Of a DNA stretch of 64,000 nt, positions 1-10,445 are shown one piece after another (the first letter of the stretch is position 1; the number at the start of each line of letters is the position of its first letter). Location of the stretch: NCBI RefSeq assembly GCF_021917145.1, contig NC_061073.1:62001-126000 (forward strand), read 5' to 3'. This stretch comes from Hypomesus transpacificus. Taxonomy: Eukaryota; Chordata; Actinopteri; Osmeriformes; Osmeridae. The notes beneath the pieces are model-generated. The model was not told where the DNA came from and ran no database searches. It saw nothing but the letters and a program-made list of their open reading frames with translations. The translations under genes were made by a program, and so were the position numbers.

Positions 1-476
1 GAAATGCTACTGTTTAATCCGCCACTACTTAATAACTTCTGTTAAACTTGAGGGTGTCAAACAAACAACAAAATCACTCAGGAAATACATGTCACCCTCT
101 GTATATGGTGAATATTGCATGCTCAAGGATTTCCACAGATGAAATACTCGCTGTGCTGTGCAACTAAAAGATTGGCAATGCAATTGTCTCTGTGAGCCTG
201 ACTCAGTTTATGCCAGGTCCGTTTCTCCGAACCCACAGCATTTATGGCCCTAGTGACTGTGTTCCAAGGCGGCAAGGCGGGGTCAGTGGCTCCTTCACGT
301 GCGGTCAATTTCACGTTGATTGTGATTTTTAAAGGAAAGGTGCGAAGGACCTGGTGTATGACCGGTTTTATGCATGTGAATATTTCTGTGCGTAGGTACT
401 TTTTAAGTTTTGGCCGTACGCCATCTTCTGGTATGAAAGCTGCGCAATATTTTATACATGATGGCCCAGGTGTATG
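1..476. mobile_element. Fragment of dispersed element X (inverted-repeat DNA element)
   Basis: Bases 1-85 match about 32148-32235, and 244-476 match pieces of 33490-34071 (the stretch ending in a degenerate tatacatgatggccc). This is therefore another copy of the element found at 31449-34071. At about 365-375 the copy is uninterrupted where the other copy carries a 382-bp insertion at 33583-33964, so it serves as a paralogous empty site. The open frames on both strands are not conserved genes. The element family is unnamed here. Confidence 0.6.
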
Positions 477-876
477 CAAGCGACTAATAAGTTTACAGAT
501 TTATCAACTAAGACCATTCTCCCACCTTGATCCTCTCTATCCTCTCCTCACTCTCTTTAAGGTTGTAAGGTGGAATCTCTCTTCCTCAACATTGAAGCTG
601 TCAACACACACAGAGATAGGCCGGTGGTGAGTCATCATGAACACACTCCCGTGCATACACACACACACACTAACTCACCGTGACAACTAGTGTTGCTTTT
701 GTCAACAAAAATTATGATTAAATATCAACAAACCTTTATCACATGACGAAAATGAGACGCAACGTAAATGCTGGTCATGTGATGACTACAATTAAATGTA
801 TAATACAATGTTGTTGACGCAGAAAAACAAGACTAAATGTGGTTTACAAAATAAAAACGAGACAATGTTATAATTA

Positions 877-1090
877 CATTTACATTATATGTATGCATTC
901 AGCAGACGCTTTATTCCAAAGCGACTTCCAAGAGAGAGTTTGACAAAAATGCATAGGTCACTGATCATAACAACAAGATAGCCCCAAACATTGGGGTAGC
1001 CAAACATGTAGCATTCATTGTGAAACCAAACAAGTCCCAAAGGGATGAACAATTAGTGCATGTAGTTAGACAAGTTACAAGTAAGACAAG
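877..1090 (-). mobile_element. LINE 3' end fragment with shared LINE/SINE tail
   Basis: The segment starts with the tail containing attcagcagacgctt and the spaced gcgacttccaagagag, then a unique 3' UTR. It is the reverse complement of the 3' end seen in sense at about 18470-18925, and is also similar to 22022-22275. It is therefore a 5'-truncated minus-orientation retroposon copy. No protein-coding part remains. Confidence 0.65.
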
Positions 1091-1123
1091 TCTTACTATT
1101 TATGTAACAGACAGGCATAATTA

Positions 1124-1282
1124 GAGTCTAACCTGACAGTCTAAGGCTAAGACTAGTCTAACCTGACAGTTTAAGACAGTCTAAGGCTAAAACTAGTCTA
1201 ACCTGACAGTTTAAGACAGTGTAAGGCTAAGACTAGACTAACCTGACAGTTTAAGACAGTCTAAGGCTAAGACTAGTCTCAA
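1124..1282. repeat. Minisatellite, about 40-bp unit, about 4 copies
   Basis: The phrase gtctaacctgacagt followed by taagacagt and ctaaggctaagacta recurs about four times with small changes. No coding function is visible. Confidence 0.75.
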
Positions 1283-1398
1283 GGTTAGGGTCTTCAACTA
1301 AGTTTATGCAACTGGCCCCAGAAGCGCTTTTGCTTAAAAATAAAGCAAAAACGATAAATGAAATGCATCCTCAGTCAAGGGGATAATCAGCCTTTCCA

Positions 1399-1822
1399 CT
1401 GGTTACATCTGTGTAAATCCATCAGAGCAAGGTTCATCTGTGTAAATCCATCAGAGCAAGGTTACATCTGTGTAAATCCATCAGAGCAAGGTTACATCTG
1501 TGTAAATCCATCAGAGCAAGGTTACATCTGTGTAAATCCATCAGAGCAAGGTAACATCTGTGTAAATCCATCAGAGCAAGGTTACATCTGTGTAAATCCA
1601 GCAGAACAAGGTTACATCTGTGTAAATCCATCAGAGCAAGGTTACATCTGTGTAAATCCATCAGAGCAAGGTTACATCTGTGTAAATCCAGCAGAACAAG
1701 GTTACATATGTTTAAATCCAGCAGAACAAGGTTACATCTGTTTAAATCCAGCAGAACAAGGTTACATATGTTTAAATCCAGCAGAACAAGGTTACATCTG
1801 TTTAAATCCAGCAGAGGGTTAC
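1399..1822. repeat. 30-bp minisatellite, about 14 copies
   Basis: The unit is ggttacatctgtgtaaatcc followed by atcagagcaa. The last five or so units change together (tttaaatcca, gcagaacaag), so subfamilies spread along the array. The 30-bp period keeps a reading frame open on both strands, which produces long repetitive frames (ICVNPSEQGY repeats) that should not be read as a gene. Confidence 0.9.
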
Positions 1823-2131
1823 AAGACTGTACCAGTCCTGTCAGTCTGGTTCTCACCTGCTCCTGTAGAACCCTGTCATCCCTCCCTGCAGCTGCCATGT
1901 ACAACGGTTCATAGTGCTACTGAAGCCTTCTAGCCTGGCTACTGGCTCCAGGGTTGTCACAACACACATTCATACACACTCACACAATGTCCAATCCCCG
2001 ATCAAGACCAGGTGAGTCTGAAGCAGCCGACTCAGAGATGAGGGTGTGGCCTGGGGCCAGTTTTGATTCTGAACAATCAGAGCACACCCTATAGGTGGAT
2101 AATACTTAAGCCCCGCCCCTCTGGTCCCCAG

Positions 2132-2383
2132 GAGAGCCTAGACTGTGATGACCCAATGTCAAGTCCCGCCCCCAACCAAACACTGCAAGACCTTACCATA
2201 CTCAGCCTGCAGGTACACACACTGTCAGACACGCACTCAAACACACACACACAGTCTCCGACACAACTCACACACTCCACACTCTCAGATACTCTCTTTC
2301 AGACCCCCCCTTCTATGTTCCAGAACGTAGATGTGGACCGAGAAGCAGAGGAGGCGCTGGTGACCGTCCCTGAACACGTGTAG
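2132..2383 (+). CDS. Possible last two coding exons of an unidentified gene
   Basis: The first exon (2132-2212) follows a ccccag acceptor and ends at a cag/gtac donor. It is 81 bp, phase 0, and reads ESLDCDDPMSSPAPNQTLQD then LTILSLQ. The second exon (2303-2383) follows a tctctttcag acceptor, is in the same phase, and reads TPPSMFQNVDVDREAEEALV then TVPEHV and a TAG stop at 2381-2383. A further upstream exon ending at 2011 with a cag/gtgagt donor (reading CPIPDQDQ) fits the same phase but has no clear acceptor. I do not recognise the protein. Support is limited to matched phases, plausible splice sites and a non-repetitive acidic C-terminus. The rest of the gene would lie upstream, mostly outside the window. 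It could also be chance. Confidence 0.35.
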   Translation, partial: ESLDCDDPMSSPAPNQTLQDLTILSLQVHTLSDTHSNTHTQSPTQLTHSTLSDTLFQTPPSMFQNVDVDREAEEALVTVPEHV

Positions 2384-3270
2384 AGGGGCGGAGCCAGGTG
2401 GGGGCGGCCAGGGAGGATCCACCAACACTAGCCTCGCTGTCTGGTGTTGAAACCAGACAGCGAAACCAGTCCTGATTGTGGGGTGAGAAGGTGCTGTTAG
2501 ACTGGAGCACAGCTCAGAACCACCACACATCCTGGTCAACAGAACTCCATCCAGGATTGGACTGACCTCGGACCTGTCTGTTGTCATAGCAATACTGCGG
2601 CTGTTGTCATAGCAATACTTTGTCAAGCTGTTGTATTAGCAAGACTATATCTGACTGTTGCTACCCTGACCCTGAACTCTGACCCCAGTACTGACCCTGA
2701 CCTGTCTGTCATAGCAAAACTGTACGTCTGTCATAGCGATAGTATGTGTGGTTATTGTCATAGCAACATGGTGTACAGAAATATTATAACTGTCTTCATT
2801 ACATGAACTCTAAATTGTATTAATGTGCAAGTTCCTTTCATCTCTAAACAACATCGGCCAAGACAGTACTCTACACTGCTCCTTAAGGTGCTGTTACTGT
2901 TACTACAAACAGAGATGGGAAGTAACTTAGTACAAATACTTAGTTACTATATTTTTCTGTTCAGTACTTTACAGTACTTTCTTTTAAGCCAGGCTTGTTA
3001 CTTTAGTGTTTATCTGTATTTGGTGGCATGATCAATATTGTTGCTTGTCATTGCGTGCCTTTTTCAAATGTCCTGGCTATAACGCACTACAACCGTAAGC
3101 TATTTCATCGAGCAAGGCAACAAGAAAAACAAACACTGCTCGTCAGCATTCAAAAGTTCCCAACTCTACTGTACTACCATTCCTTCAGAGCTTCTGGTAT
3201 CGTACCCTTTTGAGTACCGACTTGGTACCGGAGTGTTGGTTTCTGTGACAACACGAACTAAGACGACCTG
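2384..3270. other. Intergenic stretch without recognised gene
   Basis: This unique-looking sequence contains a loose repeat of tgtcatagca at 2580-2770. No exon with flanking splice sites or protein homology is visible. On the minus strand an AATAAA (plus-strand tttatt at 3271-3276) could be the NSMCE3 polyadenylation signal, about 370 bp after its stop codon. Confidence 0.5.
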
Positions 3271-3426
3271 TTTATTATAAAATCTGTTTAATGTTGAACT
3301 GGAAAAAAGGACACTCACAGACTTACATTGAGTCAATATGAAACGTCACAAACTTAAAGGACTCGTCCTTTTGTTTCATGCCCTACTTACAACCCTCAAC
3401 ATGTCCCCTACTGACAAACACAGGGA

Positions 3427-3565
3427 CACAAGTAGGCAGAGAGAGACAGGCAGACAGGGAGGCAGAGAGAGACAGACAAAGAAGTAGAGAGAGGCAGACA
3501 GACAGGGAGGCACAGAGAGCCAGACAGACAGGGAGGCAGAGGGAGGCAGACATAAAGAGAGACGA
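3427..3565. repeat. Purine-rich gacagacagggaggcagaga repeat
   Basis: Interspersed gacaga, ggcaga and gagaga motifs form an imperfect simple repeat just beyond the NSMCE3 stop codon, in its likely 3' UTR. Confidence 0.8.
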
Positions 3566-3647
3566 ACAGAGGGGCTCAGATCTTTCAGTTCCCCTATTGG
3601 ATGGATGGTTTTGTGGCAGCTCTCCTATTGGATAGGGTGGATGCAGG

Positions 3648-3922
3648 TCATCTCTGGCTGCTCTGCCGTTGGCTGCTTGTGCCGGGGGCGGGGATGCTTG
3701 TGCCGGGGGCAGGGTTGGTAGCTTCCCGGTATTGCTGGCTCCAGCTCTTAGGGTCCTGGTCATGAAGCTGCACACACACAATTATCAACCTCAACCATCC
3801 CCTCACACATTATAACGTCTAACCCCCCACCCCCCCTGATTTTAAGGAAATAATAATTTCATGTATGTATATACCTTGCCAGTGCCAGTCCCCCCACCAC
3901 CACAATAAAGATTATATTTTAA

Positions 3923-3968
<46 letters not shown>

Positions 3969-6900
3969 TACGTCACCCAACAACCAGTGTTCAGTACGAG
4001 CTCACCTGACCCATGAACTCCAGCAGTTTGACTTTTGACACCTCAATGTCGGCACGCTGACCCCAGTGGAACTCAAACTCCACAGGCTCGGTGTGAGGCA
4101 CCCGCACATACTCCAGGTACCTGCACGCACACACACACACACACAGGTTCAGGATGCATAACTACTGCTATTGGATAAAAGCATTTGCTAAATGAATACA
4201 CTATGTTGTTGCAGGATGCATGACATGCAGGACCTTTACACAGAAGCATTCACATGTAAAGGCTAACATTCAAATGATAGGTATGTGTGATAGTGGTATT
4301 CATTGGGTGAGTGTGTAAAATGTGGGTTAGGGTTGGTGTGTGTATTGTGTAGGAGACTAGTTGGACCAGACACTTCTGCTGGTGTCTGGGTCTCTTCCAG
4401 CTCATGTTGATGTGTGGCGTGGTATAAACAGATGACTATGGTCTTAGAGACACCTGCTCTGAACACACCAGTATGGAGGACACAACCTAGTGACGATGAG
4501 GATTCAACCTGTGACCTTATAATTACTGAGCAAGCACCCTTAACCTCTGAGCCACGCTCAGACACATTAGCGCAGACACACTAGCATCCTACAGAGCTGT
4601 TCACACCTGGGTGGGTGTGAAGGGGACTGAGAGAGGAAGTGTGTGTGTGAGAGTCTCACCTCTGGCGGACAAACTCGTCAGTCACCATCTTCTTTACGTC
4701 TCCAAACTCCTCGTGCTTCTCCCTGCTGATCAACACACTGACTTAGTACTATGGGTGGGACGCTATGGTTCTCACAATTTGATACAAAATTCAATACAAT
4801 GTTGACGGTTCGACTGTTTTCGATTCAAATGTTCGAGAAAAATGTTTTTGATAAGATGTTGCAAAATATGTAAATTGAAAATCTCTTATAATATTTCTAA
4901 TTTAACAAAGGGGTTTACTCTCTAGGCCCAAGCCTACAAAAATTGTTTAAGGGGCAGGCGGTTAAGGGTCAGGCGTTGGGGTTCAGGCGGTTAGGGGTCA
5001 GGCGGTTAGGGGTCAGGCGTCACTCTTCTCACCCGGCTTCGCAGGCAGCTGACACGAGCTACATGCAGTCCTCGCTGTGTAGCAAGATTGATGTGTATGC
5101 TACGCACTTTATGGGGTCCAAGGCCGCTTTCACTGACTACCATTACCATATAGCGCTCATTTAAACAACACGCAAATGGAGTACAGCGTAACACATTTCA
5201 TCAAATTATTTCGAATTTGTCTCGATGTGAATTGAAAAACAATTCTATTGCGATGCATCGAAATTCGATTATTTTGCCCACCCCTACATAGTACAGTGGA
5301 CACACACACTCTTCCTGCTCTGCAAACGCACAGTCAACTCACACACACTCACCCTGGATCCACTCTGAGCTTTTTCAATGTGTTCCACACCAGGCCTGCA
5401 AACACAAAGCATTATGGATTTCACCGAGCTAATCAGCATAGCGATGTGATGTAATAAGCAGGAGGAAGAGTTAGATCCTTACTCACCTTGGCCGGGTTTC
5501 CCAGATTTGTTAAGAGGCTCTTAACAATAAGAGCTTCGTAGGAGCGTTCTAGAGCGTTTTTAGAACGCTCCTAAGAAGCTCTTAGCGTTAAGAGCTTCTT
5601 AACGAATCTTGGAAACCCGGCCCTTGTCAACTGTGATGTAATAAGCAGGAGGAGGAGTTAGATCCTTACTCTCCTTGACAACTCCTCCCTTCATGAAGAC
5701 GATGCTGAGGATGACGAAGAGCAGGCCTGACTTTGGAGTGCTGGGACCCCTGCACACACACACACACACACATATATATAAGACGTAGATTCCTCGTCCC
5801 ACAAGGACCCACAGAGACGTGCAGCAGGAGAGACGTGCAGCAGGAGGAGACGTGCAGAAGGAGAGACGTGCAGAAGGAGAGACGTGCAGAAGGAGAGACG
5901 TGCAGAAGGAGACATGCAGAAGGAGAGACGTACAGCAGGAGGAGAGACGTGCAGCAGGAGGAGACATGCAGAAGGAGAGACGTACAGCAGGAGACCACTC
6001 GCAGCAGGAGAGACGTGCAGCAGGAGGAGAGACGTGCAGCAGGAGGAGAGACGTGCAGCAGGAGGAGACATGCAGCAGGAGGAGACGTGCAGCAGGAGAG
6101 ACGTGCAGCAGGAGAGACGTGCAGCAGGAGGACAGACGTGCAGCAGGAGGAGAGACGTGCAGCAGGAGGAGAGACGTGCAGCAGGAGAGACGTACACACT
6201 GAAAGCGGCTCCCTCCACAGACTCCAGTTTGTTGATTAGCATGTAGACGTGGTTCTTGATGTCTATCTCCACCACCTTCAGACCAAACACCTGCAGGACA
6301 CGGCACCATGTTTACATCCATCCTACCATATGAGCACTTCCTGTTCTACTGTGGGGCACTTCCTGTGCAGCGTGTACCTGTTCGAGGGTGCGCTCCACTC
6401 GCTTCATGATCTCAGGGTAGATATTCCTGTACTCCTTCAACACATGCTTCACTATGTCTGCAGCCAGGAACACACACCATTACAGCCAGGAACAACACAC
6501 ACCATTACAGCCAGGAAAAACAACAAGTGTGTGTGTAAATATGTATATGAGTGTGTGTTTACTACCTGCTCTGCGTATGGGCATCTTCTTCTGATCTTTC
6601 ACCAGAAAGAACTGCACCACCTCTGACATCTAAAAACACACACAGTCAACCTGCTGACATCTAGAACACTGTCTTCTTGCTGACCTCTAGAACACAGTCT
6701 ACCAGTGTATGAGCTTCACCTTAAGGTCCACCTGCGCAGGTGTGAGCCTGTCCAGACCTCTTTGCACCTGAGAAGAGCTGGGCTGGGTTCCCTCTTCATC
6801 ATCATCATCACCCAGCAATGTCTCTGGTCGCTGACACACACACACACACACACACACATAAGAACACTGTGACAGAAGCAGATGACAAAACAGCAGAATA

Positions 6901-6982
6901 TGTCAGATGAATATCGAACCTGAGCTGTCTTGGTCTGGCAGCTGGACTGCAGTGCGTGCGACACTTTCCTTCTCTGCGACAT
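3648..6982 (-). CDS. nsmce3: NSMCE3 (MAGE-family subunit of the SMC5/6 complex)
   Basis: NSMCE3 binds the NSMCE1 RING ubiquitin ligase and NSMCE4 inside the SMC5/6 complex, which acts in nuclear DNA repair and replication-fork stability. Ten minus-strand exons join in phase: 6920-6982, 6720-6830, 6566-6629, 6378-6457, 6196-6290, 5670-5749, 5353-5395, 4660-4725, 4006-4120 and 3648-3767. Together they encode about 278 residues, against about 304 in human. Residues 1-55 are a low-complexity, acidic N-terminus (MSQRRKVSHALQ; GDDDDEEGTQ). The MAGE homology domain follows, with VVQFFLVKDQKKMPIRRADI, VERTLEQVFGLKVVEID, STPKSGLLFVILSIVFMKGG, LEYVRVPHTEPVEFEFHWGQ and RADIEVSKVKLLEFMGQ, then a Pro/Ser/Gln tail. 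All introns have GT-AG ends. Human NSMCE3 is an intronless retrocopy, so this multi-exon form is the ancestral layout. Introns carry an hAT-like element, a foldback element and a minisatellite that begins at the exon 5 donor. Confidence 0.93.
3925..3964. repeat. (AC)n microsatellite
   Basis: About 19 uninterrupted AC dinucleotides lie in the last NSMCE3 intron. Similar shorter (AC)n or (GT)n tracts occur beside most exons in this window. Confidence 0.95.
4750..5286. mobile_element. hAT-like non-autonomous element in NSMCE3 intron
   Basis: The ends are tatgggtgggacgc and, at the right, tttgcccacccctA, so the termini are inverted copies of TAGGGGTGGGC. The flanks cttagtac and catagtac resemble a decayed 8-bp target duplication. 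The interior has no transposase. It lies between the exon at 4660-4725 and the exon at 5353-5395. Confidence 0.7.
5448..5678. repeat. Direct duplication of the NSMCE3 exon 6 donor region
   Basis: About 45 bp at 5448-5490 (starting tgatgtaataagcagg, ending gatccttactcacctt) recur at 5634-5678. The right copy contains the true minus-strand 5' splice site of the exon at 5670-5749. The left copy is a decoy 5' splice site. The foldback element at 5490-5622 sits between the copies. Confidence 0.8.
5490..5622. mobile_element. Foldback MITE (about 133 bp palindrome)
   Basis: The ends ggccgggtttcccagat and atcttggaaacccggcc are inverted repeats. The interior (taagaggctcttaac; gaacgctcctaagaagctctt) pairs almost completely with itself. 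The transcript would form a long hairpin in an NSMCE3 intron. Confidence 0.85.
5813..6196. repeat. 15-18 bp minisatellite abutting the NSMCE3 exon 5 donor
   Basis: The unit is acgtgcagcaggagg or acgtgcagaaggaga on the plus strand, about 23 copies. On the minus strand (the gene sense) the array begins exactly at the intron 5 splice donor, gt/acgtctctcc, and the donor itself looks like one repeat unit. Long open frames in all frames here are repeat artefacts. Confidence 0.9.
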
Positions 6983-7195
6983 GGTCACGTGGTCTGGGCT
7001 CAGGCGACAACAGCAACAGTTAACTATGACACTATAGACAGTCAAACCTTAGAAACACTATAGTGAATGCGAAGTTGACGTCACACTGCGTTGAATTCTA
7101 GGTAAATGGCAACATTGTCTTGTTTGGGCGCCATTTTCTAAGGTTGTCCCTCGTCCATTGTGTATTGTGGCATGTCTATGTATATTCATATTTAC

Positions 7196-7921
7196 TAGTG
7201 CTGTCAGTTAAACGCGTTATTAACGGTGATAACGCAAACCCAAATTAACGGCGTAAATTTTTTTATTGCACGATTAATGCTCTTTTTGACCTAGCAAACT
7301 TTGTAGTTTTTTTCACATTCTGTTGCAACAACCACTGACCTTAGAAAAACTACAATACCGCACCGGATCTAGCTAGACCGGAAACAAAACAACAGGCACG
7401 CCACACACACTTGTTTGGGCTTGCGAGCCAGCTAAAGAGTAGTAGCAGGGCCCGTTTACGGATATTAGACATTTTCTGGTAGTAGGCTAACGTTACGTTT
7501 TGAGTTGATTACCAGCGCCAGACGCCGAAATGGATGCCAATAAGATTCTGAATGGAAAGTTTACTTTTAAAAGGTTTCCAAATGGTTCCATTGACAAAAC
7601 CAAAGTGATCAGTGTGAACTGTCGTTGTGAACTGAGCTATCATTGCAGCACGTTGTGGAGTCTAAAATACAATTTTGTTGGCCGAGCACACAGCTGATGC
7701 GAATTCTCCGCCCGCTCGTCAAAGCCAGGCAATTGCAATGTTGTGTTCAATAAAAAATAAAAAATTTGCACGAAGCAATCCGAACCACTTTTCCATGTTG
7801 ATAAGAGCATTAAAATTTGAAAAAGAAATCAAGGGACATTTAGAATAGATTAACGTGCGATTAATCGCGAGTTAACTATGACATTAATACGATTACATAT
7901 TTTAATTGTTTGACAGCTCTA
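7196..7921. mobile_element. hAT-like non-autonomous element with 8-bp TSD
   Basis: The terminal repeats are tagtgctgtcagttaa and the inverse of ttgtttgacagctcta. Perfect 8-bp duplications ATATTTAC flank it (7188-7195 and 7922-7929). It contains the palindromic ttaacg/cgattaatcgcgagttaa motifs typical of this family in fish. No transposase frame is seen. Related copies lie at 22840-23006 and 26928-27623. Confidence 0.85.
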
Positions 7922-8464
7922 ATATTTACATTCATTTTCATGATTTTTTGATCATACACCTGAACTGTTAACCATATTGAAGAGAATAAGGGGTTCATAA
8001 TTCTATAAATATATGTATGATTACTTTAGGCAAATCGTCCTTTATCAAAAACATTCACGCAGCAATTTTTTACAATTATCTTCTGTCTGTACACCTTCAT
8101 TTTCTACCACTTTTGTTACAAGATAGAGGAAAACTGTGGGCACTGGACAATGTATAACAGCAGACAGATAATAATTATTTTGTTTTGTTTAAAAGTTATT
8201 GACCGTTTTAGTGATTAGTGGAAAACCAGAATCCCACCCCCAAAAAACTATATATACTCCTTCCCATAGCTAAAAGGGTTTCACTTTCTTCCACAAACAA
8301 ATATCTATAACTTGTTTGGCCAATTTATCTCAGTTTAAAGAGTGTAGCTAGCTCATGTTTATTTAGCAAGTTTCACAGAAATCTGCAAAAAACAAGGCAA
8401 TACAATACTACTACGGGCAGTACCTGCCTGTCACGAACGCAGAAGCCGGTGTTGCACCGAAAAC

Positions 8465-8715
8465 TGTAACTGTGACCCATCAGAAGCTGTGACCCGTCAG
8501 AAGCTGTGACTCCTCAGAAACTGTGACCTGTCAGAAGCTGTGACTCGTCAGAAGCTGTGACCCGTCAGAAGCTGTGACCCGTCAGAAGCTGTGACCCCTC
8601 TGAAACTGTGACCCGTCAGAAGCTGTGACCCTTCAGAAGCTGTGACCCGTCAGAAGCTGTGACCCGTCTGAAACTGTGACCCGTCAGAAGCTGTGACCCG
8701 TCAGAAACTGTGACC
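8465..8715. repeat. 17-bp minisatellite (cagaagctgtgacccgt)
   Basis: About 14-15 units of agaagctgtgacccgtc occur with variants (actcctc, gaaactg). No gene is nearby and no function can be inferred. Confidence 0.9.
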
Positions 8716-8857
8716 GCAGCTGCACATTGTCTGCCAGTACGTGTACAATATTTAGTTTAACTCCTTTACTACGCAGTTACAGTGGGGTCACATATTCTGA
8801 CAACTGCTGATCCATTAATATTGAGCTCTTTCTTTCATTATAGTAGAATTATTATTT

Positions 8858-8945
8858 AAGGGTCAGATGGCTGAGCAGTTTGGCAATCGGGCTACCGATC
8901 AGAAGGTTGCCGGTTGGAATCCCGGTCATGCAAAATGACGTTGCG
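8858..8945 (+). mobile_element. tRNA-derived SINE head, truncated
   Basis: It begins ggtcagatggctgagcagtt (A-box like), continues aatcccggtcatgcaaaatg (B-box region) and breaks off at cctggtaaaggcac, where it fuses to an element X fragment. It belongs to the same family as 17783-17952. Confidence 0.75.
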
Positions 8946-9500
8946 TCCTGGTAAAGGCACGGTGACTATTCAAAAAGCATAAAAATAAAAGTTTGATCAT
9001 TAATGTGGATGATCACTAGCCTGACGTTGTCATACTCATCATTCTAGTCAGAATATGAGTCTGAAACCGCTCTGTTGGGCTGTGAGTATGGGGCATGTTT
9101 CAATCGAACCTGGAAAAAAAATGCCTCTTCGCTAAATTGGATAAACCTACAACCAATCAGAGCAATGTAATATGTTGTTTGTTGAAAACGAATTCAACCC
9201 AAGCTTTAGTGACGTGGTTGATTACGTTACTGTTGATCATCTGTCCATCGTATAAAGCCCACCCTGACAATTTGATTGGTCCAAACGGCTTTTGTTCGGG
9301 CATTAGTTTTTTCCGGACCGAGCAACTCCAGACCGATTTTCCCGACCACATTTGTATTTGTTTATTCAAAGAAATATGGTAATTCAGACAAAGAAATGAT
9401 CTCAGGAGCGCATTCATAGTCCATCTGCATATTCATTTATGGGAGGGGGCAAGGCGGGGTCAGTGGCTCGTTCACGTGCGGTAAATTTCACGTTGATTGA
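8946..9500. mobile_element. Element X fragment carrying an inverted, truncated copy of family A
   Basis: Bases 8946-9016 match 31672-31728, and 9370-9490 match about 33445-33555. Between them lies a family A copy in reverse orientation from 9017 (tagcctgacgttgtcat) to about 9352, truncated at its right. The left flank gatgatcac is the same target site that carries a forward family A copy at 31729-32110. Confidence 0.7.
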
Positions 9501-9623
9501 TTAAGATTTTCAAACTTATTTATACCAATGGTTAGTTTAATTAACAAATCTTGGCCCTTTGTTACTTTTAAAAACTTTAATGACGTTATGGACGTGACGT
9601 TACGGACGCTACACAATGTAAAT

Positions 9624-10437
9624 TATGGATGGGCATAATTAATCGACGATCGATTATCGATCATTAAGAACTTGATCGATTACATTATTTGTTCATCGAT
9701 AAAACGAATGCGTGTTCTGTTGCGTAGTGTGAGTCTTGAAGGAATGCAATGGATTTCGCTATGTGGCAGCAATTAAACATTTTACCAAATGAAGCCAATG
9801 TTTGGAAAAAAACGCCACAGGCCTACTCAGTTACCGGCGAGTTTCCATGTATTTCAAAAGTAAACATGAAGAAGTCACGGTGAAGTGTAGCGTGAGACCA
9901 TATTGACTAAAAAATTACTTTGTTCACTGCCAACACTGCAAAAATGAGTATAAATACAACTCCTCCACGACTCAAATGATGTACCACTTGAAGAACGTAC
10001 ATCCGACCCTGGTTAGTGGCAGTGCATCCTGCTCTCGGTGTTAGAACTGAGGAGTGCGATGCACAACGAGCAGAGAAAATTACCCAACGGATCTGCAAGT
10101 CCATCGAGATGGATATGCTACCCTGAAGTATTGTTGAGGGCGAAGGTTTTTATGAAGCTTTGTTAATTAGCCGTAAAAAAAAACGAGGGTCAGTTGTGTT
10201 TGAGCACAGGCTTCTAGCTGTCGGCTCCGCTTCTAGGAGTTACAGAAATAGTTGTTTTTCTTGTAATAGCTACAGATCTCAATGCGGAAACACGCTGTGT
10301 TTTTTTTATTTTCATTGCATTTTAATATAGCCTTTAAATAGTTAATTTTAATATAAAAATGTTAATGATTAATCGAAAATCGATCGTTAATTCTCCCGAC
10401 GATCGATTAAGACAATTTAGTCGAATGCCCATCCCTA
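9624..10437 (+). mobile_element. Degenerate hAT transposon with BED zinc finger remnant
   Basis: Termini are tatggatgggcat and its inverse atgcccatcccta, flanked by perfect 8-bp duplications ATGTAAAT (9616-9623 and 10438-10445). Inside, about 9925-10015 reads CQHCKNEYKYNSSTTQMMYH then LKNVHP, a BED-type zinc finger (C-x2-C then H-x4-H). Downstream ITQRICKSIEMDMLP and, after a break, SIVEGEGFYEAL match the region after the BED finger in hAT/ZBED transposases. Stops and frame breaks make it inactive. The catalytic half is missing. Confidence 0.8.
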
Positions 10438-10445
10438 ATGTAAAT

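Noticed and set aside
1358..1933. Long open frame of repeated ICVNPSEQGY
   Set aside because: It is the 30-bp minisatellite read in one frame. The opposite strand is also open, and there is no start context, homology or splice support.
5599..6321. Long repetitive frames on both strands
   Set aside because: They are frames through the NSMCE3 intron minisatellite, open in several frames because unit lengths are multiples of three.
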